The notes: generated by a model not told the origin, from the letters alone. A stretch of 64,000 bases of DNA from Stigmatella aurantiaca DW4/3-1 (GCF_000165485.1 NC_014623.1:1135501-1199500), one strand, 5' to 3'; numbered from the stretch's first letter, positions 1 to 8,977 are shown. Made by a program: numbers and translations.

Positions 1-1
1 C

Positions 2-760
2 GAGAACGCGCAGACGCTCAAGGAGATCAGCGCCTCGGTGATGCGCAACGCCGAGAGCTGCCACCAGATGGAGGACATGGCGCGGCTGGGGGCCCAGGAC
101 GCCCAGGCCAGTGGCCAGGCGGTGGGGCAGACGGTGGAGGCCATGCGGCGCATCTCCGCCAACGTCTCGCTCATCGAGGAGCTGGCCCACCAGACGAACA
201 TGCTGGCGCTCAACGCGGCCATCGAGGCCATCCGCGCGGGCGAGCACGGCAAGAGCTTCAACGTGGTGGCGGGCGAGGTGCGCCGGTTGGCCAACCGCAG
301 CAAGGGGGCCGCGCGGGAGATTGGCGAGCTGGCCATCTCCAGCATGGGCGTGGCGGAGCAGTCCGGGCGGTTGTTGAAGGACCTGGTGCCAGCCATTCAG
401 CGCACGGCGGACGTGGTGCACGAGGTGGCTTCCTCGACGCGCGAGCAGTCCACGAGCGTGGAGCTGATGAGCCACGCGATGTCCCAGGTGAAGCAGGCCA
501 CGGGCGGCAACGCGACGTCCGCTGGGCAGCTCGCGGGCTCGGCGGAGCAGCTCGCCGCCCAGGCGGACTCCCTGCGGCGGCTCATGGGCTTCTTCCGCGT
601 GGCGGATGGGGAGCCCCCCCGCAGCCTCGTCGAGAACACCGAGCCACCCTCCGCGGCCGAGCCGGCCGAGCCGCTGTCCACCTCCCACCTGACGCAAGGC
701 GTGCCGGGCCTGGAGGAGGCGCTCGCGCGCGAGCTGGCCGGCGAGTTCAAGACTTCCTGA
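2..760 (+). CDS. Methyl-accepting chemotaxis protein, C-terminal part (5' end outside window)
   Basis: The reading frame is open from base 2, so the start lies upstream of the window. The visible 252 residues are the cytoplasmic signalling domain of a chemoreceptor, which controls a CheA kinase through CheW. The hairpin-tip signature is clear: [13 protein letters not shown] followed by [17 protein letters not shown]. It is flanked by long coiled-coil helices, and the last ~60 residues form a Pro/Glu/Ser-rich tail without a CheB/CheR-docking pentapeptide that I recognise. No membrane segment or sensor domain is in view, so the input is unknown. The gene ends 6 bases before the convergent thioredoxin gene. 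Confidence 0.93.
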   Translation, partial: ENAQTLKEISASVMRNAESCHQMEDMARLGAQDAQASGQAVGQTVEAMRRISANVSLIEELAHQTNMLALNAAIEAIRAGEHGKSFNVVAGEVRRLANRSKGAAREIGELAISSMGVAEQSGRLLKDLVPAIQRTADVVHEVASSTREQSTSVELMSHAMSQVKQATGGNATSAGQLAGSAEQLAAQADSLRRLMGFFRVADGEPPRSLVENTEPPSAAEPAEPLSTSHLTQGVPGLEEALARELAGEFKTS

Positions 761-766
761 GAGGGC

Positions 767-1114
767 TCAGGCGGAAGGGGGCAGGTGCTCCCGGATGACG
801 CCGAGCCAGTAGTCCCGGCCGTAGTACTGGCTCATCTTGCCGAGCAGCTTGCCGTCCCGGAACAGCAGGAAGGTGGGGATGCCGAAGAGGCCGAAGCGCC
901 GCGCCAGCTCCTCGTCCTGGTAGGCGTTCACCTTCACCACGCGCATGCGCGCCCCTTCCAGCTCGGCCAGGAGGGCGGGCTCGGCCGCCGCGTACACCTC
1001 GCAGTTCGGGCAGCCCTCGCCCCAGAAATCCACCACCACCAGCTCGCCCTGGGGCTCGAGCACCAGCGCGTCAAAGGTGGCCTGGGTGGCATCGTAGGTC
1101 GTGGGGTGGGACAT
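767..1114 (-). CDS. Thioredoxin-family protein
   Basis: This 115-residue protein has a thioredoxin fold with the redox site GCPNC near residue 36, so it has a CPNC pair instead of the usual CGPC. The cis-proline loop (GIPTFLLF) follows near residue 79. There is no signal peptide, which points to a cytoplasmic thiol-disulfide exchange role. It starts 6 bases after the stop of the upstream CotH-type lipoprotein gene on the same strand, so the two are probably one transcript. The substrate is unknown. Confidence 0.88.
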   Translation of the reverse strand: MSHPTTYDATQATFDALVLEPQGELVVVDFWGEGCPNCEVYAAAEPALLAELEGARMRVVKVNAYQDEELARRFGLFGIPTFLLFRDGKLLGKMSQYYGRDYWLGVIREHLPPSA

Positions 1115-1120
1115 GGGTCC

Positions 1121-2929
1121 TCAGGGAACGATGGGCCGGCGCTCGAAGTCCTCGCTGCCGCGCGTCTTGCGCCCGTACACCTGACCGGCGGGCAGGGGGC
1201 CATAGTAGACGGCATCCTCCGGTGAGTACACGAGCGGCTTGCCCGCCTCGGACACCCGCCGTGCGTCGAAGAGGCCCACCTCGCCGCCCTGACGCGAGAG
1301 GGTGATGGGCAGGTGGTCTGGCCCCGCGTCCGTGTTGCCATCGGCGATGATCCGCACACGCTGATCCGGCGCCAGGGTGATGGCTGGCAACCGGTACCGT
1401 GGGGTGCCGCGCAGGTCGGCCGTCAGCTCATAGTGGTCCAGTGCCACGGGGACCGCGCCCCGGTTGTGCAGCTCCACATAGCCCGCGCTGCCCGCGGCCA
1501 CCTCGTGGATGACGAGGGAGCCGGTGCCGTGCGCCCTCAGATCCTTCATCGTCTTGAGCAGGAAGGCGCGGCGGTCGCGCACGTATTTCTTGAGGGCGTC
1601 GCGGGCGCGCGCCACGTGGGCGGGCGAGACATAGGGGTCCATGGCCAGCTCCGGGCCCGCCACGGCCCACAGCGCATCGATGTGGGCGTTCGCCCGGGCC
1701 TCCGAGAAGGGGCCCTCCAGGGCCTGCTCCAGCTTGGCCAGCACCCGCTCGCGCAGGGCGGGCCGGTCCCAGACGCGGGTGGCCAGGATGCTCCAGGTGG
1801 GGCGCTGGTTGGGGCGGTCCTCCTGGCGCTGCTCCCACAGTTCCTGCACGCCCGGGTCATACAAGGTGAAGGACTGGGGCCAGCGGTGGGAGATGATCGA
1901 GTAGGTCTCGTCCCACGTGCGCCAGTAGAGCATCCGCGCGTTGTTGAGATCCCACGGCACGTACATCCACTGGTCCTTCAGGTGCTCGTGGACCCAGTAG
2001 CTGCGCGAGTCCTCGACGACGTTGTTGGAGATGAGCGCGTCCATGGCGAGGTTGCCCAGGTACGCCTCCACATCCACGAAGCGCTCCAGCTTCGCCTCGA
2101 ACTCGGCGTCATCGGAGTGGTTCACCCAGGTGAGGAAGGTGTCGAGGTCCGCGCGGCTGACGTCCTCGTTGGTCTTCTTCTCGAAGTCCCCCTGGTAGGA
2201 GCCGCCGGGCTGGAGCGTCATCTCGCAGTTGCGGTGGCCGCAGCGGTAGACGGAGGCGTTGCGCTCCCGGCCGTGGTGCTTGAGGTACTCCTTGCCCACG
2301 TGCTCCATGTCCACGTAGAGCCCGTTGTGCTGGCCGTTGAGGCTCACCCGGACATACTGGGCACTCGGCACGGGCAACCCCATCGCCGTGTACAGGTCCA
2401 CCGCGAACTTCTCCGTCAGCTTGCCGCCGTCGTTCCAACTGGCCAGCAGGTTGAAGTGGTCCCGGTCATCCAGGTCGTAACCGGAATCCAGTTCGATCTT
2501 GAAGCTCTTCTGCGGCAGCGTGCGGGTGCTCGCGCCGCGGTAGCGGATCTGCCCGGGGGCGCTCTGTCCGTCGAGCACCACCACCACCGGCACCGTGTCA
2601 TCGGAGGTGGGGTGGGCATCCAGTTTGGCCAGGTCCTCCGGGGCGATGTACAGCTCGAACCGGGGCAGCCGCGTCTGAACCGGGGGAAACTCGCCCAGCC
2701 GTGGCCCTGCATCGGGAATGCCCGCGTCCAGTCCGCCTCCCGCCGGCGGGGGAGGGCCCCCATCCGAGGTGCCGGGCCCCTCGCCCGGAGGGAACGGGAG
2801 TTCGGGCTGACCGGGCAGCGGGTCGACTCCCGTCTCATTCTTTGGAGGAGGGTCCTTGGAAACCGGCGTCGGCCCACAGGCCAGCAACCCCACCATCGCC
2901 ACCACCCACCACCCGCACCGTTGAGACAT
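1121..2929 (-). CDS. CotH-type kinase lipoprotein with C-terminal lamin-tail domain
   Basis: This is a 602-residue lipoprotein. I chose the ATG at 2929 because it gives a short lipoprotein signal (MSQRCGWWVVAMVGLLAC, lipobox LLAC); the open frame runs further up but without signal character. A Pro/Gly-rich linker covers about residues 20-70. Residues ~75-430 resemble the CotH spore-coat kinase family (RYRGASTRTLPQKSFKIEL near the start, PWDLNNA near the end), a family of atypical kinases acting on secreted proteins. Residues ~470-602 (VIHEVAAGSAGYVELHNRG) look like a lamin-tail (LTD) domain. The protein is probably displayed on the periplasmic side or cell surface. It shares a transcript with the downstream thioredoxin. 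The substrate is not predictable. Confidence 0.85.
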   Translation of the reverse strand: MSQRCGWWVVAMVGLLACGPTPVSKDPPPKNETGVDPLPGQPELPFPPGEGPGTSDGGPPPPAGGGLDAGIPDAGPRLGEFPPVQTRLPRFELYIAPEDLAKLDAHPTSDDTVPVVVVLDGQSAPGQIRYRGASTRTLPQKSFKIELDSGYDLDDRDHFNLLASWNDGGKLTEKFAVDLYTAMGLPVPSAQYVRVSLNGQHNGLYVDMEHVGKEYLKHHGRERNASVYRCGHRNCEMTLQPGGSYQGDFEKKTNEDVSRADLDTFLTWVNHSDDAEFEAKLERFVDVEAYLGNLAMDALISNNVVEDSRSYWVHEHLKDQWMYVPWDLNNARMLYWRTWDETYSIISHRWPQSFTLYDPGVQELWEQRQEDRPNQRPTWSILATRVWDRPALRERVLAKLEQALEGPFSEARANAHIDALWAVAGPELAMDPYVSPAHVARARDALKKYVRDRRAFLLKTMKDLRAHGTGSLVIHEVAAGSAGYVELHNRGAVPVALDHYELTADLRGTPRYRLPAITLAPDQRVRIIADGNTDAGPDHLPITLSRQGGEVGLFDARRVSEAGKPLVYSPEDAVYYGPLPAGQVYGRKTRGSEDFERRPIVP

Positions 2930-3221
2930 GCACCCTCCCGTCCAGGGCGAGGAGGCGTGCACTGGGCGTGCCCCCCCCGTGTGTCCGGTACTGGATGCTG
3001 GAAGGGCGGGAGGCGCGCCCCGGGGGCGAACGGATGCGCTGGGTTGGGAACGCGGGTTCCCTGGGTGGGACGCTTGGGGGCGTGAACAGGGCAACGCCCA
3101 GGGGCGCCTGAGGCTCCGGGGGAGGAGAAGATTGCGCCGGGAGGGGGGTAGGCCGGTGTAGAACAAGGGAAGGCCGGAATCAGCTCCCCCTGGGCAGCGG
3201 GTGCGTGAATGTGGACAGTGG

Positions 3222-3233
3222 CACTGCGCAGTG
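3222..3233. promoter_or_regulatory. Perfect 12-bp palindrome CACTGCGCAGTG
   Basis: CACTGCGCAGTG reads the same on both strands. A further CAGTG half-site lies 5 bases upstream at 3217-3221, so three half-sites alternate in orientation. It lies 47 bases upstream of the SMI1/KNR4 start codon. It may be a binding site for a dimeric regulator; no regulator gene is adjacent. Confidence 0.4.
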
Positions 3234-3243
3234 GTGGGGTATG

Positions 3244-3263
3244 GGCGCCTGAAGGCAGGCGCC
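3244..3263 (+). promoter_or_regulatory. 5'-UTR hairpin before the SMI1/KNR4 gene
   Basis: GGCGCCTG and CAGGCGCC form a perfect 8-bp GC-rich stem around the loop AAGG. It ends 7 bases before the ribosome binding site (GGAGGGG, 3272-3278), close enough to influence initiation if transcribed. It could also be a DNA-level operator. It has no T-run, so it is not a terminator. Confidence 0.4.
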
Positions 3264-3280
3264 GCTGAAGTGGAGGGGCC

Positions 3281-4786
3281 ATGCACGAGTGGTTGGAGAC
3301 ACTGCAGAAGTCGGCGAAGACGACAGCTCCGGGGGCGGCTGCCGAGGAGTTACGGAGGACCGAGACGGAGTTTGGTGTCCCGCTGCCGGGAGAGCTGGGA
3401 GACCTGTACGCGGCGCTGAATGGCGGCACGTTCGAGGGCGAGGTGGTGCTCTATCCGCTGTCGGCGGAGGACGAGCTTCCCAGCGTGCTGCAGAAGACGC
3501 GGAAGATGTTGGTGGGCCTGCCGGTGTCGGGGGTGTGGCGCTTCGGCCTGAAGGGGCCGCACCGGCACCTGTTCGCGGCGCGCAAGTCGGCCATGGTGGA
3601 GCAGGGGGACGGTGGGGGGCCGCTGCCGGAGTGGGTGCAGGCGCTGGGAGACGATGACTGGCTCTATGGCACCTGGGATGAAGAGCAGCGGGAGATGCGG
3701 CTCTACCGGGCGCTGTCGCAGATGCTCCCCGTGCTGGTTCCGCCCGTGGAACATGAGGATTTCGGAGACCGCACCTTCGCTCGAGCCATCGCCGCCGTGG
3801 AGGGCGCGCTGAGCGAGCTGACCGAGGAGGGCGAGGAAGCGTCTTCGGAAGAGGAAGAGGCCGAAGACGACGAGGCGGCCGAGGAAGAGGAAGAGGCCGA
3901 AGACGACGAGGCGGCTGCGGACGAGGACGGCGAGGCAGCCGAGGAAGAGGCCGCGGACGAGGACGACGAGGCGGCTGAAGAAGAAGCGGCTGAGGACGAG
4001 GACGAGGACGACGAGACGGCCGCGGACGAGGGCGACGAAGAGGCCGAGGAGGAATCGGCCGCTGGGGAAGTGCAGGACCTCCAGTACGAGTATGAGGACG
4101 CGCAGGTGCCTCCGGCTGGGAAGTCCGCGGAGCTCCAGAAGCCCGCGGTGCTGGCCGCCGAGCGGCGCGTGAAGAGCATCAAGAAGAAGCCCGCGCGGAA
4201 GGAAGTCGTGAAGCCCGAGGCGCCCGCGAAGCCTGTGGGTGGAGGCCTTGACCAGCCCGCGGTGATTGCCGCCGATCGGCGCGTGAAGGGACTCCAGGCG
4301 CAAGCCGCTCCGGAAGCAGTGAAGGGTGAGGCGCCACGCCAGAAAGCGGCGGCTCGGACCGCGGCGAGGAAGACCACGGACAAGGTGGGTGCCGCCAGCA
4401 AGGCGCCGGCGAAGCAGGCCTCGGCCAAGACGAGTGCCGCGAGCGCCCAGCGTCCAGCGCCGAAGGCGGCCGCGAAGAAGGCTCCCGCCAAGAAGGTGGC
4501 CGCGAAGAAGGTTCCCGCCAAGAAGGTGGCCGCGAAGAAGGTTCCCGCCAAGAAGGTGGCCGCGAAGAAGAGCGCAGTGAAGAAGGCCCCCGCCAAGAAG
4601 GTGGCTGCGAAGAAGAGCGCGGTGAAGAAGGCTCCTGCCAAGAAGGCGGCCGCGAAGAAGGCTCCCGCCAAGAAGGTGGCCGCGAAGAAGAGCGCGGTGA
4701 AGAAGGCTCCTGCCAAGAAGGCGGCCGCGAAGAAGGCGACCGTCAAGAAGGCGGCCGTCAAGAAGGCGGGAGCGCGGAGGGCGTGA
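3281..4786 (+). CDS. SMI1/KNR4-domain protein with acidic region and histone-H1-like Lys/Ala tail
   Basis: The protein has 501 residues and starts at the ATG 3281 behind GGAGGGG. Residues ~1-150 look like an SMI1/KNR4 fold (GVPLPGELGDLYAALNGG is typical), a domain often found in immunity proteins of contact-dependent toxins. Residues ~180-265 are almost pure Glu/Asp/Ala. Next come two copies of a short motif, KPAVLAAERRVK and QPAVIAADRRVK, about 35 residues apart. The last ~110 residues repeat AAKKVPAKK-type units as in histone H1 C-termini. The tail should bind DNA or another polyanion, and the acidic block could mask it. No toxin gene is adjacent. The combination suggests a nucleoid- or RNA-associated role rather than classic immunity; function unknown. 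Confidence 0.85.
   Translation: MHEWLETLQKSAKTTAPGAAAEELRRTETEFGVPLPGELGDLYAALNGGTFEGEVVLYPLSAEDELPSVLQKTRKMLVGLPVSGVWRFGLKGPHRHLFAARKSAMVEQGDGGGPLPEWVQALGDDDWLYGTWDEEQREMRLYRALSQMLPVLVPPVEHEDFGDRTFARAIAAVEGALSELTEEGEEASSEEEEAEDDEAAEEEEEAEDDEAAADEDGEAAEEEAADEDDEAAEEEAAEDEDEDDETAADEGDEEAEEESAAGEVQDLQYEYEDAQVPPAGKSAELQKPAVLAAERRVKSIKKKPARKEVVKPEAPAKPVGGGLDQPAVIAADRRVKGLQAQAAPEAVKGEAPRQKAAARTAARKTTDKVGAASKAPAKQASAKTSAASAQRPAPKAAAKKAPAKKVAAKKVPAKKVAAKKVPAKKVAAKKSAVKKAPAKKVAAKKSAVKKAPAKKAAAKKAPAKKVAAKKSAVKKAPAKKAAAKKATVKKAAVKKAGARRA
4462..4776 (+). repeat. Tandem Lys/Ala/Pro codon repeats (coding)
   Basis: About ten degenerate units of roughly 30 bases encode K-K-V/A-P/A-A-K-K blocks in the C-terminus of the SMI1/KNR4 protein. 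Several neighbouring units are almost identical at the DNA level (for example the unit containing AAGAAGGTTCCCGCC recurs at 30-base spacing around 4505 and 4535). Such repeats can expand or contract by slippage, so the tail length may vary between strains. Confidence 0.85.
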
Positions 4787-4809
4787 CGGGTTAGGGCGCT
4801 CCGAGGGAC

Positions 4810-5937
4810 TCAGTGCCGCGGGCCGGGAGCATTCTCCTCCTCTATCTCGGGTGGGTGGGGAGGCTCCGGCTTGGCGGTGGGGACCAGTCCCTGTGCGATC
4901 CACCGCTCGTGGCGGCGGGCGAGGCGGTCCTGGGCCACGACCTGGACGGCTCCCGCCACGGGCAGGGCCAGGAGTGCGCCGAGCACCCCCGCGAAGGCTG
5001 TCCCCACCAGCATGGCCAGTGCGATGAGCAAGGGGCTCATCCGCAGGGTGTGGCGCTGGATGATGGGCTGGAGCAAGTGGTTCTCCACCTGCTGGTACAG
5101 CAGGAAGACGCCGAGCGCGATGAGGCCCACGCGATTGCCACCGGAGGCATACGCGGTGGCGACCACCAGCACCCCGCCGAGCAGGGGGCCCAGAAACGGG
5201 ACGAGGCCCAGCACCGCCATGGCCAATCCGAGCGGAACGAAATAGGGCACGCCCAGGAGCAGCAGCGTCACCATCGTCACCCCGCCACCGATGAGCGAGA
5301 TGCAGAACGCGCCGGCCACATAGCTGCCCACGGTGTGGTGCATCCGCAGCGCCAGCCCCCGCCAGTAGCCCCGCTCCGGGGGCGGAAGCCACAGGAGGGC
5401 CTTGTCGAATACCTCCTTGCCGAAGCAGAGGAAGAAGAGCGTCAGGACCACCACGGTGATGAAGGCCGCCAGGTGGTGGAGGATGTCCGTCACCACCCCC
5501 AGCATGGGCATCGCGGCCCCAGGCAACCGCTGCCGCGTCTCCGCCGAGACGCGCGCGATGAGGTCATAACGCGCGTCCAACTGCTCGACCCACCGCTGAT
5601 GCTTCAGTTGCTCGATGTAATCCGGCGCCTCGCGGACCAGGGACTGGCCCTGCTGCACGAGCATGGGAACGAAGGTGGTCAGCAAGGCCGCGACCAGGCC
5701 CAGGCCGGTCAGGAACACCAGGGCAACGGCCACACCGCGCCGCAAGCCCTTGCGCTGCAACCAGGACACCAGGGGACTGGCCGCCAGCGCCAGGAAGAGC
5801 GCCACCAGGACCCAGGACAGGACCCCGCTGGCGGCGCGTACCAGCAGCAACAGCCCCAGGATCGCCAGGATGTTCAGCCCCACCGTCCAGACCGTGCGGG
5901 GGGATATCTGGGAGCGTGACCCCGAGGCTGTGCTCAC
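4810..5937 (-). CDS. AI-2E family transporter (PerM/UPF0118)
   Basis: This 375-residue inner-membrane protein has about eight hydrophobic segments in the order typical of the AI-2E exporter family: two N-terminal helices, a soluble stretch (~residues 80-145), then the conserved C-terminal bundle (VPFLGPLLGG, LLYQQVENHLLQPIIQ). The EN-LLQP-I signature is diagnostic. The start is GTG at 5937, seven bases after GGAGGG, and three bases beyond the stop of the small upstream gene, so the two are probably cotranscribed. Substrates in this family vary, and AI-2 export should not be assumed. Confidence 0.9.
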   Translation of the reverse strand: MSTASGSRSQISPRTVWTVGLNILAILGLLLLVRAASGVLSWVLVALFLALAASPLVSWLQRKGLRRGVAVALVFLTGLGLVAALLTTFVPMLVQQGQSLVREAPDYIEQLKHQRWVEQLDARYDLIARVSAETRQRLPGAAMPMLGVVTDILHHLAAFITVVVLTLFFLCFGKEVFDKALLWLPPPERGYWRGLALRMHHTVGSYVAGAFCISLIGGGVTMVTLLLLGVPYFVPLGLAMAVLGLVPFLGPLLGGVLVVATAYASGGNRVGLIALGVFLLYQQVENHLLQPIIQRHTLRMSPLLIALAMLVGTAFAGVLGALLALPVAGAVQVVAQDRLARRHERWIAQGLVPTAKPEPPHPPEIEEENAPGPRH

Positions 5938-5940
5938 TCC

Positions 5941-6213
5941 CTAGCCCTCCGGGAGTTGCTCCCGGTCGATGGGACGCATCTCCTCGCGGGGGCGGGCGGT
6001 CCACCCGTCCTCGTCGTCCTCGGCCCCTTCGGCACGGAACGACTGGATCTGATCCGGGAGGATGTCCCGGAAGTCCGGCTCATCCTCCAGGGGCGGCGTG
6101 GCCACGAGCTCCTGGTCCGTGAGGTTGATCTCCTCCTCCCCCGTGACCGGGTTCACATGGCGCAGCGAGGACGCCTCGCCCACATCCTCGGTCCCCAGTT
6201 TCTTGAAGCGCAT
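5941..6213 (-). CDS. Small acidic protein of unknown function
   Basis: This 90-residue, strongly acidic, soluble protein starts at ATG 6213 behind GGAGGAAG. It has no signal peptide or membrane segment, and I recognise no family. It has the composition of a disordered regulator or adaptor (EEINLTDQEL, EDEPDF). It ends three bases before the AI-2E-type transporter start, so the two are probably made together. Confidence 0.75.
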   Translation of the reverse strand: MRFKKLGTEDVGEASSLRHVNPVTGEEEINLTDQELVATPPLEDEPDFRDILPDQIQSFRAEGAEDDEDGWTARPREEMRPIDREQLPEG

Positions 6214-6325
6214 GACTCTTCCTCCAGTGGCTCACGGTGGCTTGGCTGCTTCCGTCCCTAACAGTGCGGCGCCCCAGGGGATGCGGCAACGCTAGCAGCC
6301 CGCCTGCCTGCCCCCATCCAGGCGC

Positions 6326-6964
6326 TCAGCGGCTCGAAGCGGGCGCGGAGGAGGCGGGCTTCAAGTCCAGCAGCACCATGATCAAGGCGAGCACGCGGGA
6401 GAACGTCTCGCGCAGCACGTAGCGCTGGGTCGAGGGGTGGCCCTCGTCGGCCGCCACGCCCCAGGCATCCATGCCCACCGAGTTGGCGATGTAGAGCGCT
6501 CGGGGCAGGTGGAAGCGCTGGGTGACCAGCAGGGCGCGGCGCATGCCGAAGACGTCATAGGCCCGCACACAGCTGTCGTAGGTGGACAGGCCCGAGTTGT
6601 CGCCCTGCACCGCCGTCTCGGGCAAACCCCGCTCCAGCAGGTAGCGGCGCATGGCGCGCGTCTCGTCGTGGAACCGGTCGGAGTTGTCCCCGCTGACCAG
6701 CACCCCCCCCACCTTCTTCTCCCGCCACAGGGCGATGGCCGTGTCCAGCCGCTGGGCGAGCACGGGGGAGGGGACCCCCCCGGGCGCCAGGCCCGCGCCG
6801 AACACCAGCGCCATGGGGGCCTCGGGCGCCCCCTGCCGGGGCAGGATGCGGTCCGCGTAGCGCACCTGAACGAAGCGGGACAGGGCCAGCACCCCGAGCA
6901 GACTCAGCGCCCCGGCCAGCACCCCTCTGCGCATCCAAACACCCAGCACGCCGCGACGCCCCAT
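6326..6964 (-). CDS. SanA/YdcF-like DUF218 membrane protein
   Basis: The protein has 212 residues from ATG 6964; an alternative ATG at 6934 would remove ten residues, and neither has a strong ribosome binding site. One N-terminal membrane helix (GVLAGALSLLGVLALS) is followed by a DUF218 domain: ALVFGAGL, GGVLVSGDNS, then LLVTQRFHLPRALYIANSVG. SanA proteins in enterobacteria influence envelope permeability and vancomycin sensitivity at high temperature. An envelope role is likely here, but the activity is unknown. It is divergent from atpG. Confidence 0.85.
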   Translation of the reverse strand: MGRRGVLGVWMRRGVLAGALSLLGVLALSRFVQVRYADRILPRQGAPEAPMALVFGAGLAPGGVPSPVLAQRLDTAIALWREKKVGGVLVSGDNSDRFHDETRAMRRYLLERGLPETAVQGDNSGLSTYDSCVRAYDVFGMRRALLVTQRFHLPRALYIANSVGMDAWGVAADEGHPSTQRYVLRETFSRVLALIMVLLDLKPASSAPASSR

Positions 6965-7137
6965 GGCAAGGAAGACCGTGGACAGGGGGTCATTGTCTCC
7001 CGGCCCCTCGCGGCCTGGAAGGGGGGCTGTCTTCTTGAGAGGCGAGGGTTGACCGGCTGGCGCACCGCTTATATAGGGGGCGCCGCTCACCCTATTGCTC
7101 CCTCGTCTCCAGGGTTCGTAGCAGGAGCTAGAGGCCC

Positions 7138-8031
7138 ATGGCGTCCCTTCGCGATATCCGCAAGCGCATCCGCTCGGTGAAGAACACGCGGCAGATCACC
7201 AAGGCCATGAAGATGGTGGCCGCCGCGAAGCTGCGCAAAGCGCAGGACTCCATCATCGCCGCCCGCCCCTACGCGCAGACGCTGGACCAGATCATCGCCG
7301 ATCTGGCGGCCCGCTCGGGCGACCAGGAGCTGGCGCACCCCCTGCTGGTGAGCCGTCCCGTCAAGCGCGCCGAGGTGGTGCTGCTGACCTCGGACCGCGG
7401 CCTGGCCGGTGGTTTCAACTCCAACGTCATCCGTCGCGCCAACCGCTTCATCTACGAGAACAGCGCGCTGGAGCGCATCCAGCTGTCCACGGTGGGGCGC
7501 AAGGGCCACGACTTCTTCCGCCAGCGCGGCCAGGCCATCCGCAAGGACTACGGTGGCCTCTACCAGCGGCTGAACTACCTCGCCGCCCGGGAGATGGCCG
7601 AGGAGCTCACCGTCGGGTTCCTGAATGGCGAGGTGGACGCCGTCTACATCGTCTACAACGAGTTCGTCTCCGCCATCAGCCAGAAGATCACCGTGGAGCA
7701 GCTCCTGCCGCTTCAGACCTTCGGCCCCGCGGCGGGAACGCCGGCCGCCACGGCCACCACCGCCACCGCGCTCGTGGACTTCGAGTACGAGCCGGGCCGC
7801 CAGGACGTGCTGGACCGGCTGGTGCCGCAGGCCATCTCCATCAAGCTGTACCGCGCGCTGCTGGAGAGCGTGGCCAGCGAGCACGGCGCCCGCATGAGCG
7901 CCATGGAGAACGCCACCCGCAACGCCAGCGACATGATCGCGGACCTGTCCCTGCACTACAACCGCACGCGCCAGGCCGTCATCACCAAGGAGCTCTCCGA
8001 GATCGTCTCCGGCGCCGAGGCTCTCAAGTAG
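7138..8031 (+). CDS. atpG: ATP synthase F1 subunit gamma
   Basis: This 297-residue central-stalk subunit transmits rotation between F0 and the catalytic hexamer. The N-terminal helix [27 protein letters not shown] and the C-terminal [14 protein letters not shown] are strongly conserved gamma signatures (the first is cited here in shortened form: [17 protein letters not shown]). The start has AGGAG nine bases upstream. Subunit alpha is not upstream, where a divergent SanA-like gene sits. An antisense aldo/keto reductase separates atpG from atpD, so the usual H-A-G-D-C gene order is broken. Confidence 0.97.
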   Translation: MASLRDIRKRIRSVKNTRQITKAMKMVAAAKLRKAQDSIIAARPYAQTLDQIIADLAARSGDQELAHPLLVSRPVKRAEVVLLTSDRGLAGGFNSNVIRRANRFIYENSALERIQLSTVGRKGHDFFRQRGQAIRKDYGGLYQRLNYLAAREMAEELTVGFLNGEVDAVYIVYNEFVSAISQKITVEQLLPLQTFGPAAGTPAATATTATALVDFEYEPGRQDVLDRLVPQAISIKLYRALLESVASEHGARMSAMENATRNASDMIADLSLHYNRTRQAVITKELSEIVSGAEALK

Positions 8032-8056
8032 GCCCCGGCCGTACCGGAGGCGCCCG

Positions 8057-8977
8057 CTACGCCGCCTCGGCGGCGATGCGGGCCCGGAGCTTCTCGTCCG
8101 GCAGCCGGCCGAGGCCGGCCTTCATGTTGTCGCGCAGATGGCTGACCTTCGACGTCGCGGGAATCGCGCACGTCACGGCCGGATGCGAAATCACGAACTT
8201 CAGCAGGAGCTGGGCCCAGCTGTCGCAATCGAGCTCGGACGCCCACGGGGGCAGGGGCTTGCGCTTGAGCCGCTGGAGGAGGCCTCCGCCCGCGAAGGGC
8301 CGGTTCGCGATGACGGCGATCCCCTGATCGCGCGCGACGGAGAGCAGCCGCTGTTCGGCCTCCCGCTCCCCCACGGAGTAGTTGATTTGCACGAAGTCCA
8401 CCGGCCGGGACAGGAGCAACTTCGCCACGGCTTCGTGGGCGCTGGCGGTGTAGTGGGTGACGCCCACGTAGCGCACGCGCCCCTGCTCCTTCCAGGCCTG
8501 CAAGGTGTCCAGGTGCGTGGCGGCATCGACGAGGTTGTGGACCTGCATCAGATCGAGGCGCTGCGTGCGCAGCTTGCGCAGGGAGTCCTCCATCTGCCGG
8601 AGGCCCTCCGCCTTGCCCGAGGTCCACACCTTCGTGGCGGTGAAGAGCTTGGGCTGGAGGCCCGTTTTGACGGCGAGCGCGCCGAGTACCTCCTCGGACT
8701 GACCATACATGGGCGAGGAATCGACGAGCGTGCCCCCCAGCGCGGCGAACGCGCGGAGCACCTCCTCCAGCGGCGCGCGCTCGGCCACCCCGGGGCCGAC
8801 GTCGAAGGTCTGCCAGGTGCCCATGCCGATGACGGGGAGGGCTTCCTGGGTGCGGGGGATGGCTCGGGTGAGCATGGCGGGAGTCTCCGAGGGGGTGGCC
8901 CAGACCCGTCCCGCCGCGGTGGCGGCCAGGGCCAGGCCCGAGGTCTGAAGGAACGCGCGCCGGTCCCATCGTCTCAT
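8057..8977 (-). CDS. Aldo/keto reductase with twin-arginine signal
   Basis: This 306-residue protein starts at ATG 8977 behind GGAGG. The N-terminus MRRWDRRAFLQTSGLALAA carries a twin-arginine export motif and hydrophobic stretch, so the enzyme is probably folded in the cytoplasm and exported. The reductase tetrad is visible: Asp and Tyr in VDSSPMYG, Lys in FTATKVW and His in MQVHNLVD. Expected chemistry is NAD(P)H-dependent carbonyl reduction; the substrate is unknown. It lies antisense between atpG and atpD, ending 25 bases from the atpG stop. Confidence 0.9.
   Translation of the reverse strand: MRRWDRRAFLQTSGLALAATAAGRVWATPSETPAMLTRAIPRTQEALPVIGMGTWQTFDVGPGVAERAPLEEVLRAFAALGGTLVDSSPMYGQSEEVLGALAVKTGLQPKLFTATKVWTSGKAEGLRQMEDSLRKLRTQRLDLMQVHNLVDAATHLDTLQAWKEQGRVRYVGVTHYTASAHEAVAKLLLSRPVDFVQINYSVGEREAEQRLLSVARDQGIAVIANRPFAGGGLLQRLKRKPLPPWASELDCDSWAQLLLKFVISHPAVTCAIPATSKVSHLRDNMKAGLGRLPDEKLRARIAAEAA

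Larger units (their letters stand above)
2930..3280. other. Divergent intergenic region, 351 bp
   Basis: There is no convincing gene here, although several GC-driven open frames cross it. It separates the divergent CotH lipoprotein and SMI1/KNR4 genes and should hold both promoters. It is rich in G and C tracts (a run of eight C at about 2971-2978). Two symmetric elements lie near its right end and are listed separately: a 12-bp palindrome and an 8-bp-stem hairpin directly before the ribosome binding site of the SMI1 gene. I found no convincing -35/-10 pair. Confidence 0.7.

Noticed and set aside
4462-4776. Repeats as a CRISPR array
   Set aside because: They are contiguous coding repeats without unique spacers, in frame with a protein.
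3281-4786. SMI1/KNR4 gene as immunity gene of a polymorphic toxin
   Set aside because: No toxin or secretion-linked gene is adjacent, and the long charged tail is unlike usual immunity proteins.
3350-5392. A 680-residue minus-strand frame over the SMI1 and AI-2E genes
   Set aside because: It arises from the repetitive Lys/Ala and acidic codons read on the other strand; no domain.
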